From Gammaproteobacteria bacterium (GTDB lineage: Bacteria > Pseudomonadota > Gammaproteobacteria > DSM-16500): DNA of 64,000 bases. Positions 8,147 through 16,903 of this stretch are shown here, piece by piece. The notes beneath the pieces are model-generated. The model was not told the origin of the DNA. It ran no database searches and was given only the letters and a program-made list of their open reading frames with translations. A program made the translations under genes and the position numbers. How positions within the stretch are numbered: position 1 is the first letter of the stretch; every line of letters begins with the position of its first letter. Location of the stretch: NCBI GenBank assembly GCA_031291175.1, contig JARLJO010000049.1, positions 62,001 through 126,000 on the forward strand. Reading direction: 5' to 3'.

Positions 8147-9075
8147 GTACACACTTTGCTTAAGCAGGGTGCGCAGGCAAATTTAGCCGACATGTGTACT
8201 TGTGATTGACCTAACGCGCCGGTCAAAATGGGATTGGTTGGACCATATAGAGAAACCGTAGGCACATCCAGAGCCGCCGCCAAATGACCGAGACCTGTAT
8301 CAACAGCCACGATTGCTTTGGCACCTGCCAGCACTTTCGCCATACCAACCAAATCTAAACGCGGCAACACCAGAGCGCCGTTACAATCTTTTGCAATACG
8401 TTCAGCACGTTCGCGTTCCGCCGGATTACCCCAAGGTAATTTAATGTGAAAACCTGCTAGCGAAGCTGTTTTGGCAAGCTCAATCCAGCTTTCTTCTGGC
8501 CAATGCTTGGTTGCCCAGGTGGTGCCATGCAGAAAAACCAGATAGGGATGCACGGAAGGATCAGAGACAAAGCGATTTCGGTCTATGCCATAATCGGCAA
8601 CTGTCTCTGGTAGTGCGTATTTCAATGCCTGACTAAATAAACTGCGAGCCCGAATCACGGCATGCTGCTCAAAAAGAACCGTGCAAGTTTGCTGATAAAA
8701 CAGGGCTGCGAAGGATTCGCGTGCGGACTTCCAATCCAGGCCGCAATGCAAGCCTTTTGCAAAGCGAGAGAACACGGCGCTTTTCACAAGACCCTGCGCA
8801 TCAATAATCAAATCATAGCTTCGCTCGCGCAGACGCCGACGAAAAGCTCGCATTTCCGACAAAGTTGCCATGGAAAACATATTTTTGCGCCAACGGCGCC
8901 ATGCCATTGGAATCACGCGATCCACTTGTGGATGCCAGGCGGGAATTTCTGCGAAGTTTTCTTCTACTACCCAGTCAAAAGTGATACCGGGAATCGCTTT
9001 GGCTGCATCTGTCAACGCCGGCAAAGTATGAATCACATCCCCCATGGAAGACGTTTTGACAATCAACACACGCAT
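8044..9075 (-). CDS. waaC: LPS heptosyltransferase I
   Basis: 343 residues from the ATG at 9075, starting MRVLIVKTSSMGDVIHTLPA as in E. coli WaaC. It transfers the first L-glycero-D-manno-heptose to Kdo2-lipid A at the inner face of the inner membrane. The GT9-family blocks FDWVVEE, IDAQGLVKSA, LPWGNPAE and VDTGLGHLAAAL are clear. A GTG at 9090 is in frame but lies inside waaF; the ATG one base after the waaF stop gives the family start. The C-terminus (CAPCLSKVCTY, later PPCFASL) extends past E. coli WaaC and lies antisense to the end of the lipoprotein gene. It is translationally close-coupled to waaF. Confidence 0.94.
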   Translation of the reverse strand: MRVLIVKTSSMGDVIHTLPALTDAAKAIPGITFDWVVEENFAEIPAWHPQVDRVIPMAWRRWRKNMFSMATLSEMRAFRRRLRERSYDLIIDAQGLVKSAVFSRFAKGLHCGLDWKSARESFAALFYQQTCTVLFEQHAVIRARSLFSQALKYALPETVADYGIDRNRFVSDPSVHPYLVFLHGTTWATKHWPEESWIELAKTASLAGFHIKLPWGNPAERERAERIAKDCNGALVLPRLDLVGMAKVLAGAKAIVAVDTGLGHLAAALDVPTVSLYGPTNPILTGALGQSQVHMSAKFACAPCLSKVCTYREASPLTSSPLYPPCFASLASSSVWAELTMLL

Positions 9076-9076
9076 C

Positions 9077-10090
9077 TTAAGCAAACTCACTCAATGTTTT
9101 TAATACTTGCTCGGGATGCAGATCACGCATACAACGATTATGCTTAAGAGGGCATTCACGCTTAAAACAAGGCTGGCAGTCCAACTTCAATTGCAACACT
9201 TTCGATTGATCGTGCAATGGTGGAGTAAAGGTAGTGCTAGTCGGTCCGTATATTGCCACCATCGGCTTATTGACCGCAGCCGCAATATGCATCAAACCCG
9301 AATCATTAGAGACAACCATGCTGGCCAACGACAACAAATCAACCGCTTCGACCAAATGGGTTCGACCGGTGAAATTGACACAACGGCCTTCTGTCATTTG
9401 CATGATTTTTTCAGCGACAGGCACATCTTTTGCCGATCCCAAAATCCAGACATCCCATCCTTCTGCTAATTTGGCACTGGCCACTGCGGCATAATAATCA
9501 TCAGGCCAACGTTTTGCAGGGCCAAATTCAGCACCAGGACAAAGCGCAACGACAGGCCGTGAAGAACGCATGACATTGTATTTAGCAAGCACAGCATCTT
9601 GTGTTTCTGCGGATGAATACAATTCAGGTAGCGGATATTTTTCAGGAAGAGCGGCACCCGCTGGCAAACCTAAAGCCATGAAACGCTCAATCATTAGCGG
9701 ATAACGTTTCTCATCTAAATGACGCAAATCATTTAGAACGATCCAACGCATCTCACCCCGCCAACCGGTGCGTTTTTTAATATTGGCCCAATAAGGAATG
9801 AGAGAGGATTTGAATGAGTTAGGCAAAACAATCGCTTCATCATAATGCTGTTGGCGTAACTGTTTGCCTAAACGATAACGCTCTCTTAGACCTAATTGAC
9901 CATGGCCTAACGGCATCGCAATTCCAGAGGAAATTTCTGGCATGCGCTCTAATAGAGGCAAACTCCAGGCAGGAGCCAACACATCAATCAAAACTTGCGG
10001 GTGGCGCTGTTTCAAAAGCTTAAACAAGCTTTGCGCCATGACCATATCGCCTACCCAGGCAGGCCCAACCACTAAAATTTTATTTGTCAT
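9077..10090 (-). CDS. waaF: LPS heptosyltransferase II
   Basis: 337 residues starting MTNKILVVGPAWVGDMVMAQ, the WaaF signature. It adds the second heptose to the LPS inner core using ADP-heptose. The segments KKRTGWRGEMRW, ALCPGAEFGPAKRWP and VSNDSGLMHIAAAV, and the late CQPCFKRECPLKHNRCM cysteine cluster, match the family. Its start overlaps the zinc-ribbon gene by ATGA, and its stop is one base from the waaC start, so the three genes form one minus-strand operon. Confidence 0.96.
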   Translation of the reverse strand: MTNKILVVGPAWVGDMVMAQSLFKLLKQRHPQVLIDVLAPAWSLPLLERMPEISSGIAMPLGHGQLGLRERYRLGKQLRQQHYDEAIVLPNSFKSSLIPYWANIKKRTGWRGEMRWIVLNDLRHLDEKRYPLMIERFMALGLPAGAALPEKYPLPELYSSAETQDAVLAKYNVMRSSRPVVALCPGAEFGPAKRWPDDYYAAVASAKLAEGWDVWILGSAKDVPVAEKIMQMTEGRCVNFTGRTHLVEAVDLLSLASMVVSNDSGLMHIAAAVNKPMVAIYGPTSTTFTPPLHDQSKVLQLKLDCQPCFKRECPLKHNRCMRDLHPEQVLKTLSEFA

Positions 10091-10287
10091 TTCTCATCAA
10101 CTTTTAAGATATATTCAGCATCGCAATAAGGGCAAACCGCTCTCCCGGTCTCTTCGATCGGCAGGTACACCTTAGGATGCGCATCCCAAAGACGCATATC
10201 ATTAGCAGGGCAAGACAATGGTAAATCAGCCCGAGTTACTTCATACCGATGCTTCGTACAAGCTTGTATTTTAGATATTTTTTCCAC
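10087..10287 (-). CDS. Small zinc-finger CHCC-domain protein
   Basis: 66 residues. The pattern LSCPANDMRLWDAHPKVYLP, with AVCPYCDAEY at the end, is the zf-CHCC domain, related to the NDUFS6/YjbR-type zinc ribbon of complex I accessory proteins. Cysteines and histidines fit one zinc site. Its cellular role in bacteria is not established. In many gammaproteobacteria it lies next to LPS or ilvE/waaF genes, as here. The stop codon overlaps the waaF start (ATGA), so translation is probably coupled. Confidence 0.85.
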   Translation of the reverse strand: MEKISKIQACTKHRYEVTRADLPLSCPANDMRLWDAHPKVYLPIEETGRAVCPYCDAEYILKVDEK

Positions 10288-10365
10288 GGGCGATCTCCGC
10301 TTGATCTTTAATGAGGCGCATTTTACCCTTTTTAGATACTATCTTCATCCGCTTTCGCTATTTCG

Positions 10366-10414
10366 CGCTATTTTGCTGAAGTGAGAGGGCGCAAATCGCG
10401 AGACCAAAATAGCG
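10366..10414. repeat. Inverted repeat in the gap after the epimerase gene
   Basis: CGCTATTTT and AAAATAGCG form a perfect 9-bp stem around a 31-base GC-rich spacer. There is no clear T-run, so the terminator function is doubtful. It ends three bases before the epimerase stop codon. Confidence 0.35.
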
Positions 10415-10417
10415 GCT

Positions 10418-11341
10418 TTAGCGCATTAAGAGGCGTATGCCATCGACCAATTGCGTTGAATAAGAGAAAGAAAGTGCTTTTTCTGCTTTCGCGGTTCTTG
10501 CGTAGGATTCGCGGATATCGCCGGCTGCGGCCTGCACATATTCCAAGTGAGCGGACCGACCGCCAACCAGCTCGATGCAATGCACTAAATTTTGCAATGT
10601 TTCTGGCGTACCCGTGGCCACATTCAATGCCCCAGCATAATCACTGGAAAGCGCTAACAAGTTGGCGCGAGCAATGTCTGCGACATAAATAAAATCTCGC
10701 GACTGCATACCATCACCGCGAATGGTAATGGTGTCTTGATTTTGATAATGCTGAACGAATCTTGAAATCACACCGGAATAAGGAGAGCCTGGATCTTGTC
10801 TTGGTCCGTAAACATTAAAATAGCGCAGTGCAATGCTTTTTATTCCAAATAAGCGCGCATATAAATCAGCGTAGCGCTCATTACTGATTTTTTCTAGTGC
10901 GTAAGGGGATAACGGTGTAAAAGGCAAACCAGGAATCTCATCATTGCACGGTAATTCACTGTCCGCCCCATATACAGCCGCACTGGATGCGTATACCAAA
11001 CGAATGGGCTTACCCGCTTCTCGAATGCCTTGCAAAACATGCAAGAAGCCTTGCGTATTAACCTTCAGTGAATTCACGGGATCTTCAATGGATTTTGGCA
11101 CTGACGCTAACGCCGCCAAATGCAATACCGCATCACAACGTTTAATTTGCGTCAGCAGCGCGGGATAATCCAAGATGTCGCCTGGCACAAATGAAAGCGC
11201 CGGATGAAAAAGATCCAAGTTTGTGGATTTGCCCGTGGATAAATTATCAAACACCACCACACGGTAACCTGATTGCAATAACAAATCGGTTGTATGCGAT
11301 CCAATAAAACCAGCACCGCCAGTGACTAATATATTTTTCAT
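10418..11341 (-). CDS. NAD-dependent sugar epimerase/dehydratase
   Basis: 307-residue extended short-chain dehydrogenase. The Rossmann motif GGAGFIG is at 8-14, the FDNLSTG block follows strand 2, and the catalytic set is S119/S120 with Y147 and K151 in SPYALEK. The RYFNVYGPRQDP and GDGMQSRDFIYVADIA motifs are typical of UDP-glucose / UDP-GlcNAc 4-epimerases. It would supply a nucleotide sugar for LPS or another surface glycan. The exact substrate cannot be fixed: WbpP-type, GalE-type and dTDP-glucose dehydratase relatives look alike at this level. It lies in a minus-strand run between pcs and the waaF operon. Confidence 0.82.
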   Translation of the reverse strand: MKNILVTGGAGFIGSHTTDLLLQSGYRVVVFDNLSTGKSTNLDLFHPALSFVPGDILDYPALLTQIKRCDAVLHLAALASVPKSIEDPVNSLKVNTQGFLHVLQGIREAGKPIRLVYASSAAVYGADSELPCNDEIPGLPFTPLSPYALEKISNERYADLYARLFGIKSIALRYFNVYGPRQDPGSPYSGVISRFVQHYQNQDTITIRGDGMQSRDFIYVADIARANLLALSSDYAGALNVATGTPETLQNLVHCIELVGGRSAHLEYVQAAAGDIRESYARTAKAEKALSFSYSTQLVDGIRLLMR

Positions 11342-11393
11342 GTTGTTTTATTCAAATTCTTAATGAAATCGAGAAAAAGCTGCGTGTGAAGCA

Positions 11394-12134
11394 TCAAGTT
11401 AATGGCACCCAAGTCCGATAAAGACTAATGCCAAAATATAAAATCAAATACCCCATCGAGACAAAAACTAAAAAACCATTCGTTTCAGGATAAACCCACA
11501 ACAAACCGGCAGTCGCCACCCCCCAAAGAACCGTTGCACACAACATAGCAATACGCAAAGATTTGTTACGGGTTAAGTAATCCAAACGGGAAGGATAAAC
11601 ATACTTAATTGGCACAAAGCTCAATATCGATAAAACCAACAGAATGGTTAAATTAACCCACGCATTCATCTGCCAAAAATAGAGATAAAATACGGCAATA
11701 TTCCAGTAGCTCGGAAAGCCTTTAAAAAAATGATCCGAGGTTTTTGCATCCACTTGGGTAAATTGATAAGCCGATGAAAGTGTAACCGCCATGACACCAA
11801 CAAAGCGCCAATAATCCGGCAATAAATGTGTGACCAATAAAAAGAAAGAAGGCACGATGGTATAGGTGAAAAAATCCACGATGTTATCTAACAGCGCACC
11901 ATCGATTTGTGGGACAGCGGATTGAATTTTAACGAATCGCGCAAACATGCCATCCACCGCATCAATGATAATAGCCAGCCCCATCAACCAAAGCGCGGAC
12001 AAATCCTCTTGCTGATAAATGGCCAGCAAAGCGAGCAAGCCGACGAAAGCGCCACTTGCTGTAAAAACATGAATCGCCCAACCGAGGCATCGACGCTGCC
12101 AAGTCACTGCTAATGGATTATTGCTGCTCTTCAA
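11394..12134 (-). CDS. pcs: Phosphatidylcholine synthase
   Basis: 246-residue polytopic CDP-alcohol phosphotransferase. The catalytic motif is complete: D61-G62, A65-R66, a 12-residue spacer, G79, D83 and D87. The 12-residue spacer and length fit Pcs, which condenses choline with CDP-diacylglycerol to phosphatidylcholine in the inner membrane. It starts with TTG at 12134, preceded by AGGAG at good spacing. The TTGA overlap with the nhaA stop couples the two genes; the next in-frame ATG would remove 50 residues. Choline is normally taken from a host or medium, so the gene fits a host-associated life. Confidence 0.88.
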   Translation of the reverse strand: MKSSNNPLAVTWQRRCLGWAIHVFTASGAFVGLLALLAIYQQEDLSALWLMGLAIIIDAVDGMFARFVKIQSAVPQIDGALLDNIVDFFTYTIVPSFFLLVTHLLPDYWRFVGVMAVTLSSAYQFTQVDAKTSDHFFKGFPSYWNIAVFYLYFWQMNAWVNLTILLVLSILSFVPIKYVYPSRLDYLTRNKSLRIAMLCATVLWGVATAGLLWVYPETNGFLVFVSMGYLILYFGISLYRTWVPLT

Positions 12135-13321
12135 ATCGTCACTCCTAAAACTGGCGCTTTTTTCGAGAAAGCGCGTTGCAAAACCATAGCCCCAATCACA
12201 CCAGCAAGCAAAGAACCCATCAATACGCCTAATCGCACTTCTACTAATAAAGCGGGGCTGGCTTCTTCAAACGCAAGCGTACCAAGAAATAAGCTCATAG
12301 TAAAACCGATGCCGCAGATAATTGCGACCCCGTATAAGGCCAACCAAGTGGTATCTTTTGGTAATCTTGCCAATTTAAGGCGCACCATTAACCAGGCAAA
12401 TAAGAATACGCCCACCTGTTTGCCAACCAATAATCCTAAGGCCACCCCCATCACAACCGACCCCATAAGAACACCTGTCGTTAAACCACTGAAAGAAACT
12501 CCCGCATTCGCGAAAGCAAATAATGGCATCACAAAAAAAGCAATCCAGGGGTGAAGAGAGACCTGCAAACGTTTTAGAGGGGAGACCGCTTCGCCTTCTT
12601 TTTTATGCAGAGGGATCATAAAGGCCAGCAATACACCAGCGACTGTCGCATGGACACCCGACTTTAATACACAAAACCAGAGCAGCACCCCAACTAACAA
12701 ATAAGGTGAGAGCCTACGTACCCCTTTCATATTGAGCAACTGCAAGGTGAGGATAAAAAGCACAGCAAACCCAAGCGATAAATAAGATAATGAGTCTGTA
12801 TGGAAAATGGCAATAATGATGATCGCCCCCACATCGTCAAAAATAGCGAGAGCCATTAAAAATAACTTGAGCCCTGACGGCACCCGCTTGCCAAATAGAG
12901 ATAAAACGCCCAAGGCAAACGCGATATCCGTTGCAACCGGGACAGCCCAACCGTTTAGCGCTGCCGCATGATGGTAGTTGATCAAGCAGTAAACAATCGA
13001 AGGCACGATCATTCCGCCGAGTGCAGAAACGGCAGGGAGCATCACTTGTGAAAGACTCGCCAGATGACCTTCCAGAAATTCATATTTCAATTCCAGGCCC
13101 ACACTCAAAAAAAACCATGCCATCAAGCCTTCATTGACCCAAAAGAGCAGCGGCCCATTGATGGCGTAATGACCCACGTTAATGGCGAGATGCACTTGCC
13201 AAATTTTCTGATAGCCATGGGCCCACGGAGAATTACATAAAATAAGCGCAAGCAATGCCATAATGAACAGCAAGATACCACTTGCAGATTCTAATTTTAA
13301 AAATCGACCCACCATTCCCAT
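12131..13321 (-). CDS. nhaA: Na+/H+ antiporter NhaA
   Basis: 396 residues from the ATG at 13321, preceded by GGAG; a TTG at 13333 is in frame but less likely. About 12 membrane segments. The paired aspartates of the ion site lie in LAIFDDVGAI, and the ESASGILLF start and VATDIAFALGVL motif are diagnostic. It exports sodium in exchange for protons, giving pH and salt homeostasis. The stop overlaps the pcs start codon. Confidence 0.95.
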   Translation of the reverse strand: MGMVGRFLKLESASGILLFIMALLALILCNSPWAHGYQKIWQVHLAINVGHYAINGPLLFWVNEGLMAWFFLSVGLELKYEFLEGHLASLSQVMLPAVSALGGMIVPSIVYCLINYHHAAALNGWAVPVATDIAFALGVLSLFGKRVPSGLKLFLMALAIFDDVGAIIIIAIFHTDSLSYLSLGFAVLFILTLQLLNMKGVRRLSPYLLVGVLLWFCVLKSGVHATVAGVLLAFMIPLHKKEGEAVSPLKRLQVSLHPWIAFFVMPLFAFANAGVSFSGLTTGVLMGSVVMGVALGLLVGKQVGVFLFAWLMVRLKLARLPKDTTWLALYGVAIICGIGFTMSLFLGTLAFEEASPALLVEVRLGVLMGSLLAGVIGAMVLQRAFSKKAPVLGVTI

Positions 13322-13469
13322 GCATTGCTCCAATTCAATTTCCTGACACTACCCTAGCAAATGGGCATTAATTTGCAGCATGAAAATATGCCCTTGTGTT
13401 TCAACCTATTATGCAATAAATTCAGGAACAATAACTCATAGCCATGGCGAAATATTAGGAGCATTGTCA

Positions 13470-14663
13470 ATGACCATTCTCAAGATGTCTGATGTTAAGT
13501 TAAAAGGTAAGCGCGTTTTAATTCGCGAAGATCTGAATGTACCATTAAAACATCACGAGATAACCAGTGATATCCGCATCCAGGCTGCTGTCCCCACGAT
13601 TAAAATGGCTCTCAAAGCGGGTGCTAAAGTCATGATCATGTCACACCTCGGCCGACCGGAGGAAGGCGTTTTTGATGAAAATTTTTCACTAGCCCCTATC
13701 GCAAGACGTCTCTCAGAGCTATTAAAAATGGAGGTCCCTCTTATCCATAAGTGGATAAATGGTGTGAACATGGGCGATCATGATGTTGTGATGCTTGAGA
13801 ATGTGCGTTTCAACGATGGCGAAACTGACAACTCTACCTCTCTAGCCAAAAAGATGGCTGCGCTCTGTGATGTCTATGTCATGGATGCTTTTGCTACCTC
13901 ACATCGTTCTGAATCTTCGACATGCGGCATTATTGATTATGCCCCTATTGCTTGCGCGGGACCGTTGTTACTGTCTGAACTAGAAGCACTCACGAATATC
14001 ATGCAAAAACCAAAACATCCCGTGGTGGCCATTGTTGGTGGCTCCAAAGTGTCAACCAAGCTCTCTTTACTCGAATCTCTCGTTCACAAAGTCGATACAC
14101 TGATCATTGGTGGCGGCATTGCCAATACGTTTATTGCCGCTGAAGGTTATACCGTCGGCAAATCGCTGTATGAAGCGGATTTAATTGATGAGGCGGAACG
14201 CTTATCACTCACCGCTAAAGACCGTGGCGCTGAAATTATTGTGCCTACCGATGTCGTCGTTGCCGAAAAGCTCAATGAGGAATCGGAAAGTTCTGCACGC
14301 TTGGTGTCACAAATTGATGATAACGAAAAAATTTATGATATTGGCCCTGATACCATCAAGAAAATCACGGGCATTATTAAAAAAGCAAAAACCATTTTAT
14401 GGAATGGGCCAGTGGGCGCATTTGAAGTCAAACAATTTTCCGAAGGAACGGAAGCTATTGCAGAGGCTATCGCTTCTAGTAGTGGTTTTTCTGTTGCCGG
14501 CGGTGGCGATACGTTAGCTGCGATTCAAAATTTTAACGTGGCTGACAAAATCGATTACATCTCAACCGGTGGGGGCGCCTTTTTGTCATTTCTAGAAGGT
14601 AAACCACTACCCGCAATTGCGGCCCTAGAAGCTCGAACAAAAAATGATGAGAAAGTCACATGA
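13470..14663 (+). CDS. pgk: Phosphoglycerate kinase
   Basis: 397 residues from the ATG at 13470, which follows TTAGGAG. The frame is open back to 13380, but the extension has no family similarity. The N-domain blocks VLIREDLNVPL, MIMSHLGRP, MLENVRFNDGE and DAFATSHR, and the C-domain blocks VAIVGGSKVSTK, WNGPVGAFE and AGGGDTLAAI, are typical. It makes ATP and 3-phosphoglycerate in glycolysis. The stop overlaps the pyk start (ATGA), so the two are translationally coupled. Confidence 0.97.
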   Translation: MTILKMSDVKLKGKRVLIREDLNVPLKHHEITSDIRIQAAVPTIKMALKAGAKVMIMSHLGRPEEGVFDENFSLAPIARRLSELLKMEVPLIHKWINGVNMGDHDVVMLENVRFNDGETDNSTSLAKKMAALCDVYVMDAFATSHRSESSTCGIIDYAPIACAGPLLLSELEALTNIMQKPKHPVVAIVGGSKVSTKLSLLESLVHKVDTLIIGGGIANTFIAAEGYTVGKSLYEADLIDEAERLSLTAKDRGAEIIVPTDVVVAEKLNEESESSARLVSQIDDNEKIYDIGPDTIKKITGIIKKAKTILWNGPVGAFEVKQFSEGTEAIAEAIASSSGFSVAGGGDTLAAIQNFNVADKIDYISTGGGAFLSFLEGKPLPAIAALEARTKNDEKVT

Positions 14664-16129
14664 TAACGCAACCCCTACGCCGTACTAAAATTGTCGTCAC
14701 CTTAGGACCTGCTTTAGATGAACCGGATGTTTTAAAACGGGTCATTCAGGCTGGTGCGGACGTATTTCGCGCAAACTTTTCGCATGGCGCATTAGAAACC
14801 CACCATCAACGAATTAATATGGTACGCGAACTGGCTTTAGAATGCGGCAAAACGGTAGCGATCTTAGTGGATTTACAAGGCCCTAAAATTCGGATCGCAC
14901 GCTTTAAGAATAAAAAAATCCGCCTGGAGGAAGGACAGAGCTTTATTCTGGATACGGAACTCGGTGATAACGATGGCACCGAAGAAGCGGTGAGTTTAGA
15001 TTATAAAGATTTGCCTCGCGATGTGCGCCCTGGCGATACACTGTTACTGGATGACGGACGCATCGTCATGCAAGTTCAAAAAATTGAAGTCAATCGTATT
15101 CACTGCAAAGTGATTATTGGCGGTGACCTTTCCAACAATAAAGGGATTAATCGCATGGGTGGCGGCTTATCGGCGGCTGCGCTCACTGATAAAGATCGCA
15201 TTGACATTAAAGAAGCCGTCAACATCAATGCGGATTATATTGCTGTTTCTTTTCCTCGTAATGCGGATGATATTAAAGAAGCGCGCATTTTATTAAAAGC
15301 GGCGGGCGGCAATGCTGGCATTATCGCTAAAATTGAGCGCGCTGAAGCGATGACGAACATTGATGAAATCATTCGCACCTCTGATGCTGTGATGGTGGCG
15401 CGTGGGGATTTGGGCGTTGAAATTGGTGACGCTGAATTACCAGGCGCACAAAAACATATTATTCATTTAGCGAAAAAATTGAATAAGCCAGTCATCACTG
15501 CAACACAAATGTTGGAGTCCATGACTTACAATTCTATTCCTACGCGTGCTGAAGTGTCGGACGTGGCGAATGCGGTATTGGACGGTACCGATGCGGTTAT
15601 GCTATCGGGCGAAACTGCTGTTGGCAAATACCCAGATAAAGCTGTCGCAGCAATGGATAGAATTTGCTTGAGCGCAGAAAAAACCCTCAGTCGCAAATCA
15701 TTACGTCGGTTAAATGAACCGCATTTTAGATATGTTGATGAAGCTATCGCGATGGCGACCATGTACACCGCAAATCATCTGGATATTAAAGCGATTATTG
15801 CGCTCACTGAGTCTGGCACCACACCGCTTTGGATGTCATGTGTCAAATCCAGTATTCCTATTTATGGTTTGAGCCGACATGTGACAACACAAAGACGTAT
15901 GGCGCTTTATCGTGGCGTGTATCCGATTCCATTCGATGCAACGAATATAGATAGAAGAGCATTAAATCAAACTGCTGTAGCAGAACTGCAAAAACGTAAT
16001 ATCCTGAAAGAAGGTGATCTGGTTATCATCACTAAAGGTGACCTTATCGGTGTTCACGGCCGAACTAACTCCATGAAAATTTTTACTGTTGGCCACTTAA
16101 CCCATTCAGGATCAGATATACAAAATTAA
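14660..16129 (+). CDS. pyk: Pyruvate kinase
   Basis: 489 residues starting MITQPLRRTKIVVTLGPALD. The barrel motifs ANFSHG, VDLQGPKIRI, MVARGDLGVEIGDAELPGAQ and ITATQMLESM are intact, and the C-terminal domain ends at HSGSDIQN. It converts phosphoenolpyruvate and ADP to pyruvate and ATP. The RRTKIV start and length are closer to the PykA (type II) form than to PykF. It overlaps pgk by 4 bp; msrA follows after 37 bases. Confidence 0.96.
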   Translation: MITQPLRRTKIVVTLGPALDEPDVLKRVIQAGADVFRANFSHGALETHHQRINMVRELALECGKTVAILVDLQGPKIRIARFKNKKIRLEEGQSFILDTELGDNDGTEEAVSLDYKDLPRDVRPGDTLLLDDGRIVMQVQKIEVNRIHCKVIIGGDLSNNKGINRMGGGLSAAALTDKDRIDIKEAVNINADYIAVSFPRNADDIKEARILLKAAGGNAGIIAKIERAEAMTNIDEIIRTSDAVMVARGDLGVEIGDAELPGAQKHIIHLAKKLNKPVITATQMLESMTYNSIPTRAEVSDVANAVLDGTDAVMLSGETAVGKYPDKAVAAMDRICLSAEKTLSRKSLRRLNEPHFRYVDEAIAMATMYTANHLDIKAIIALTESGTTPLWMSCVKSSIPIYGLSRHVTTQRRMALYRGVYPIPFDATNIDRRALNQTAVAELQKRNILKEGDLVIITKGDLIGVHGRTNSMKIFTVGHLTHSGSDIQN

Positions 16130-16166
16130 ATGCACAGCGGAACATATTCCAAGATAAGGATATCAC

Positions 16167-16655
16167 ATGGCTAAAGCGACATTTGCAGCGGGTTGTTTTT
16201 GGGGAGTCGAGGCAGAGTTTCTCCAAGTTAAAGGCGTGACGAATACGCGCGTGGGTTATACCGGCGGTTGGACAGAAGACCCAACGTATGAATCCGTTTG
16301 TACTGATAAAACGGGGCATTGCGAAGCGGTAGAAGTGGAATATGATCCAACGGTGGTTTCTTATGAAGAATTGCTGGATGTTTTCTGGAAGCTTCATGAC
16401 CCAACAACACTGAATCGCCAAGGGCCGGATATCGGAACGCAATACCGCTCTGCTATCTTCTGTCATTTGCCAGAACAGCAGGCGGCTGCGCTTGACTCAA
16501 AAGAAAGCCTGGTGTTGTCAAAAAAATATAAGTCTCCAATTGTTACGCAAGTGGTGACGGCAGAGAAATTTTATCCGGCTGAGGAATATCATCAGCGGTA
16601 TCTTGAGAAGCAAGGGATTAAGCACTGTATTTTGCCTAAGGATGATAATCAGTAA
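16167..16655 (+). CDS. msrA: Peptide methionine sulfoxide reductase A
   Basis: 162 residues. The catalytic motif GCFWG (C10 nucleophile) lies at the N-terminus, followed by [17 protein letters not shown] and QYRSAIF. It repairs methionine-S-sulfoxide in oxidised proteins. An AAGGA-like site precedes the ATG, and the gene probably reads through from pgk-pyk. A copy of the dispersed hairpin element, with T-tract, follows the stop by 22 bases and may act as the terminator. Confidence 0.96.
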   Translation: MAKATFAAGCFWGVEAEFLQVKGVTNTRVGYTGGWTEDPTYESVCTDKTGHCEAVEVEYDPTVVSYEELLDVFWKLHDPTTLNRQGPDIGTQYRSAIFCHLPEQQAAALDSKESLVLSKKYKSPIVTQVVTAEKFYPAEEYHQRYLEKQGIKHCILPKDDNQ

Positions 16656-16677
16656 GGCTGGATAGATACTGCTTCTG

Positions 16678-16774
16678 TTGACTGGGGTCCTGTCAGGGTA
16701 GGTCGACTTTTTTCGTGCTCGTAAACTCCGCGCGTAAAAAGCCAACCTACCCTGCCACCCCATTTTTTTATTTC
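16678..16774 (+). repeat. Dispersed hairpin element, copy C
   Basis: Begins TTGACTGGGGTCCTGTCAGG and ends CTACCCTGCCACCCC with ATTTTTTT. The central loop is CTCGTAAACTCCGCGCG. The inner arms GGTCGAC and GCCAACC are mismatched at two or three positions. It lies between msrA and the convergent ddl. Confidence 0.85.
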
Positions 16775-16806
16775 ATTCTCGCTACGCTTGTATGAAGATT
16801 ATGAAA

Positions 16807-16847
16807 GATGCGTAGGTTGGGTTGAGCGTTTTTCGCGAAACCCAACA
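16807..16847. repeat. Second repeat family, copy 1 (GTAGGTTGGGTT type)
   Basis: GATGCGTAGGTTGGGTTGAG followed by CGTTTTTCGCGAAACCCAAC forms a stem between GTTGGGTT and AACCCAAC. A related hairpin directly follows the stop of the Clp-like gene at 38516. Confidence 0.6.
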
Positions 16848-16860
16848 TTTCTAAAATCTG

Positions 16861-16890
16861 GTCTTTGCGAGCGGACAGCGAAGCAAAGAC
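16861..16890. repeat. Short hairpin near the ddl 3' end
   Basis: GTCTTTGC and GCAAAGAC form an 8-bp stem around a 14-base spacer. No T-run follows on either side, so it is not a typical intrinsic terminator. Confidence 0.4.
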
Positions 16891-16903
16891 GAATAACTTT
16901 TAG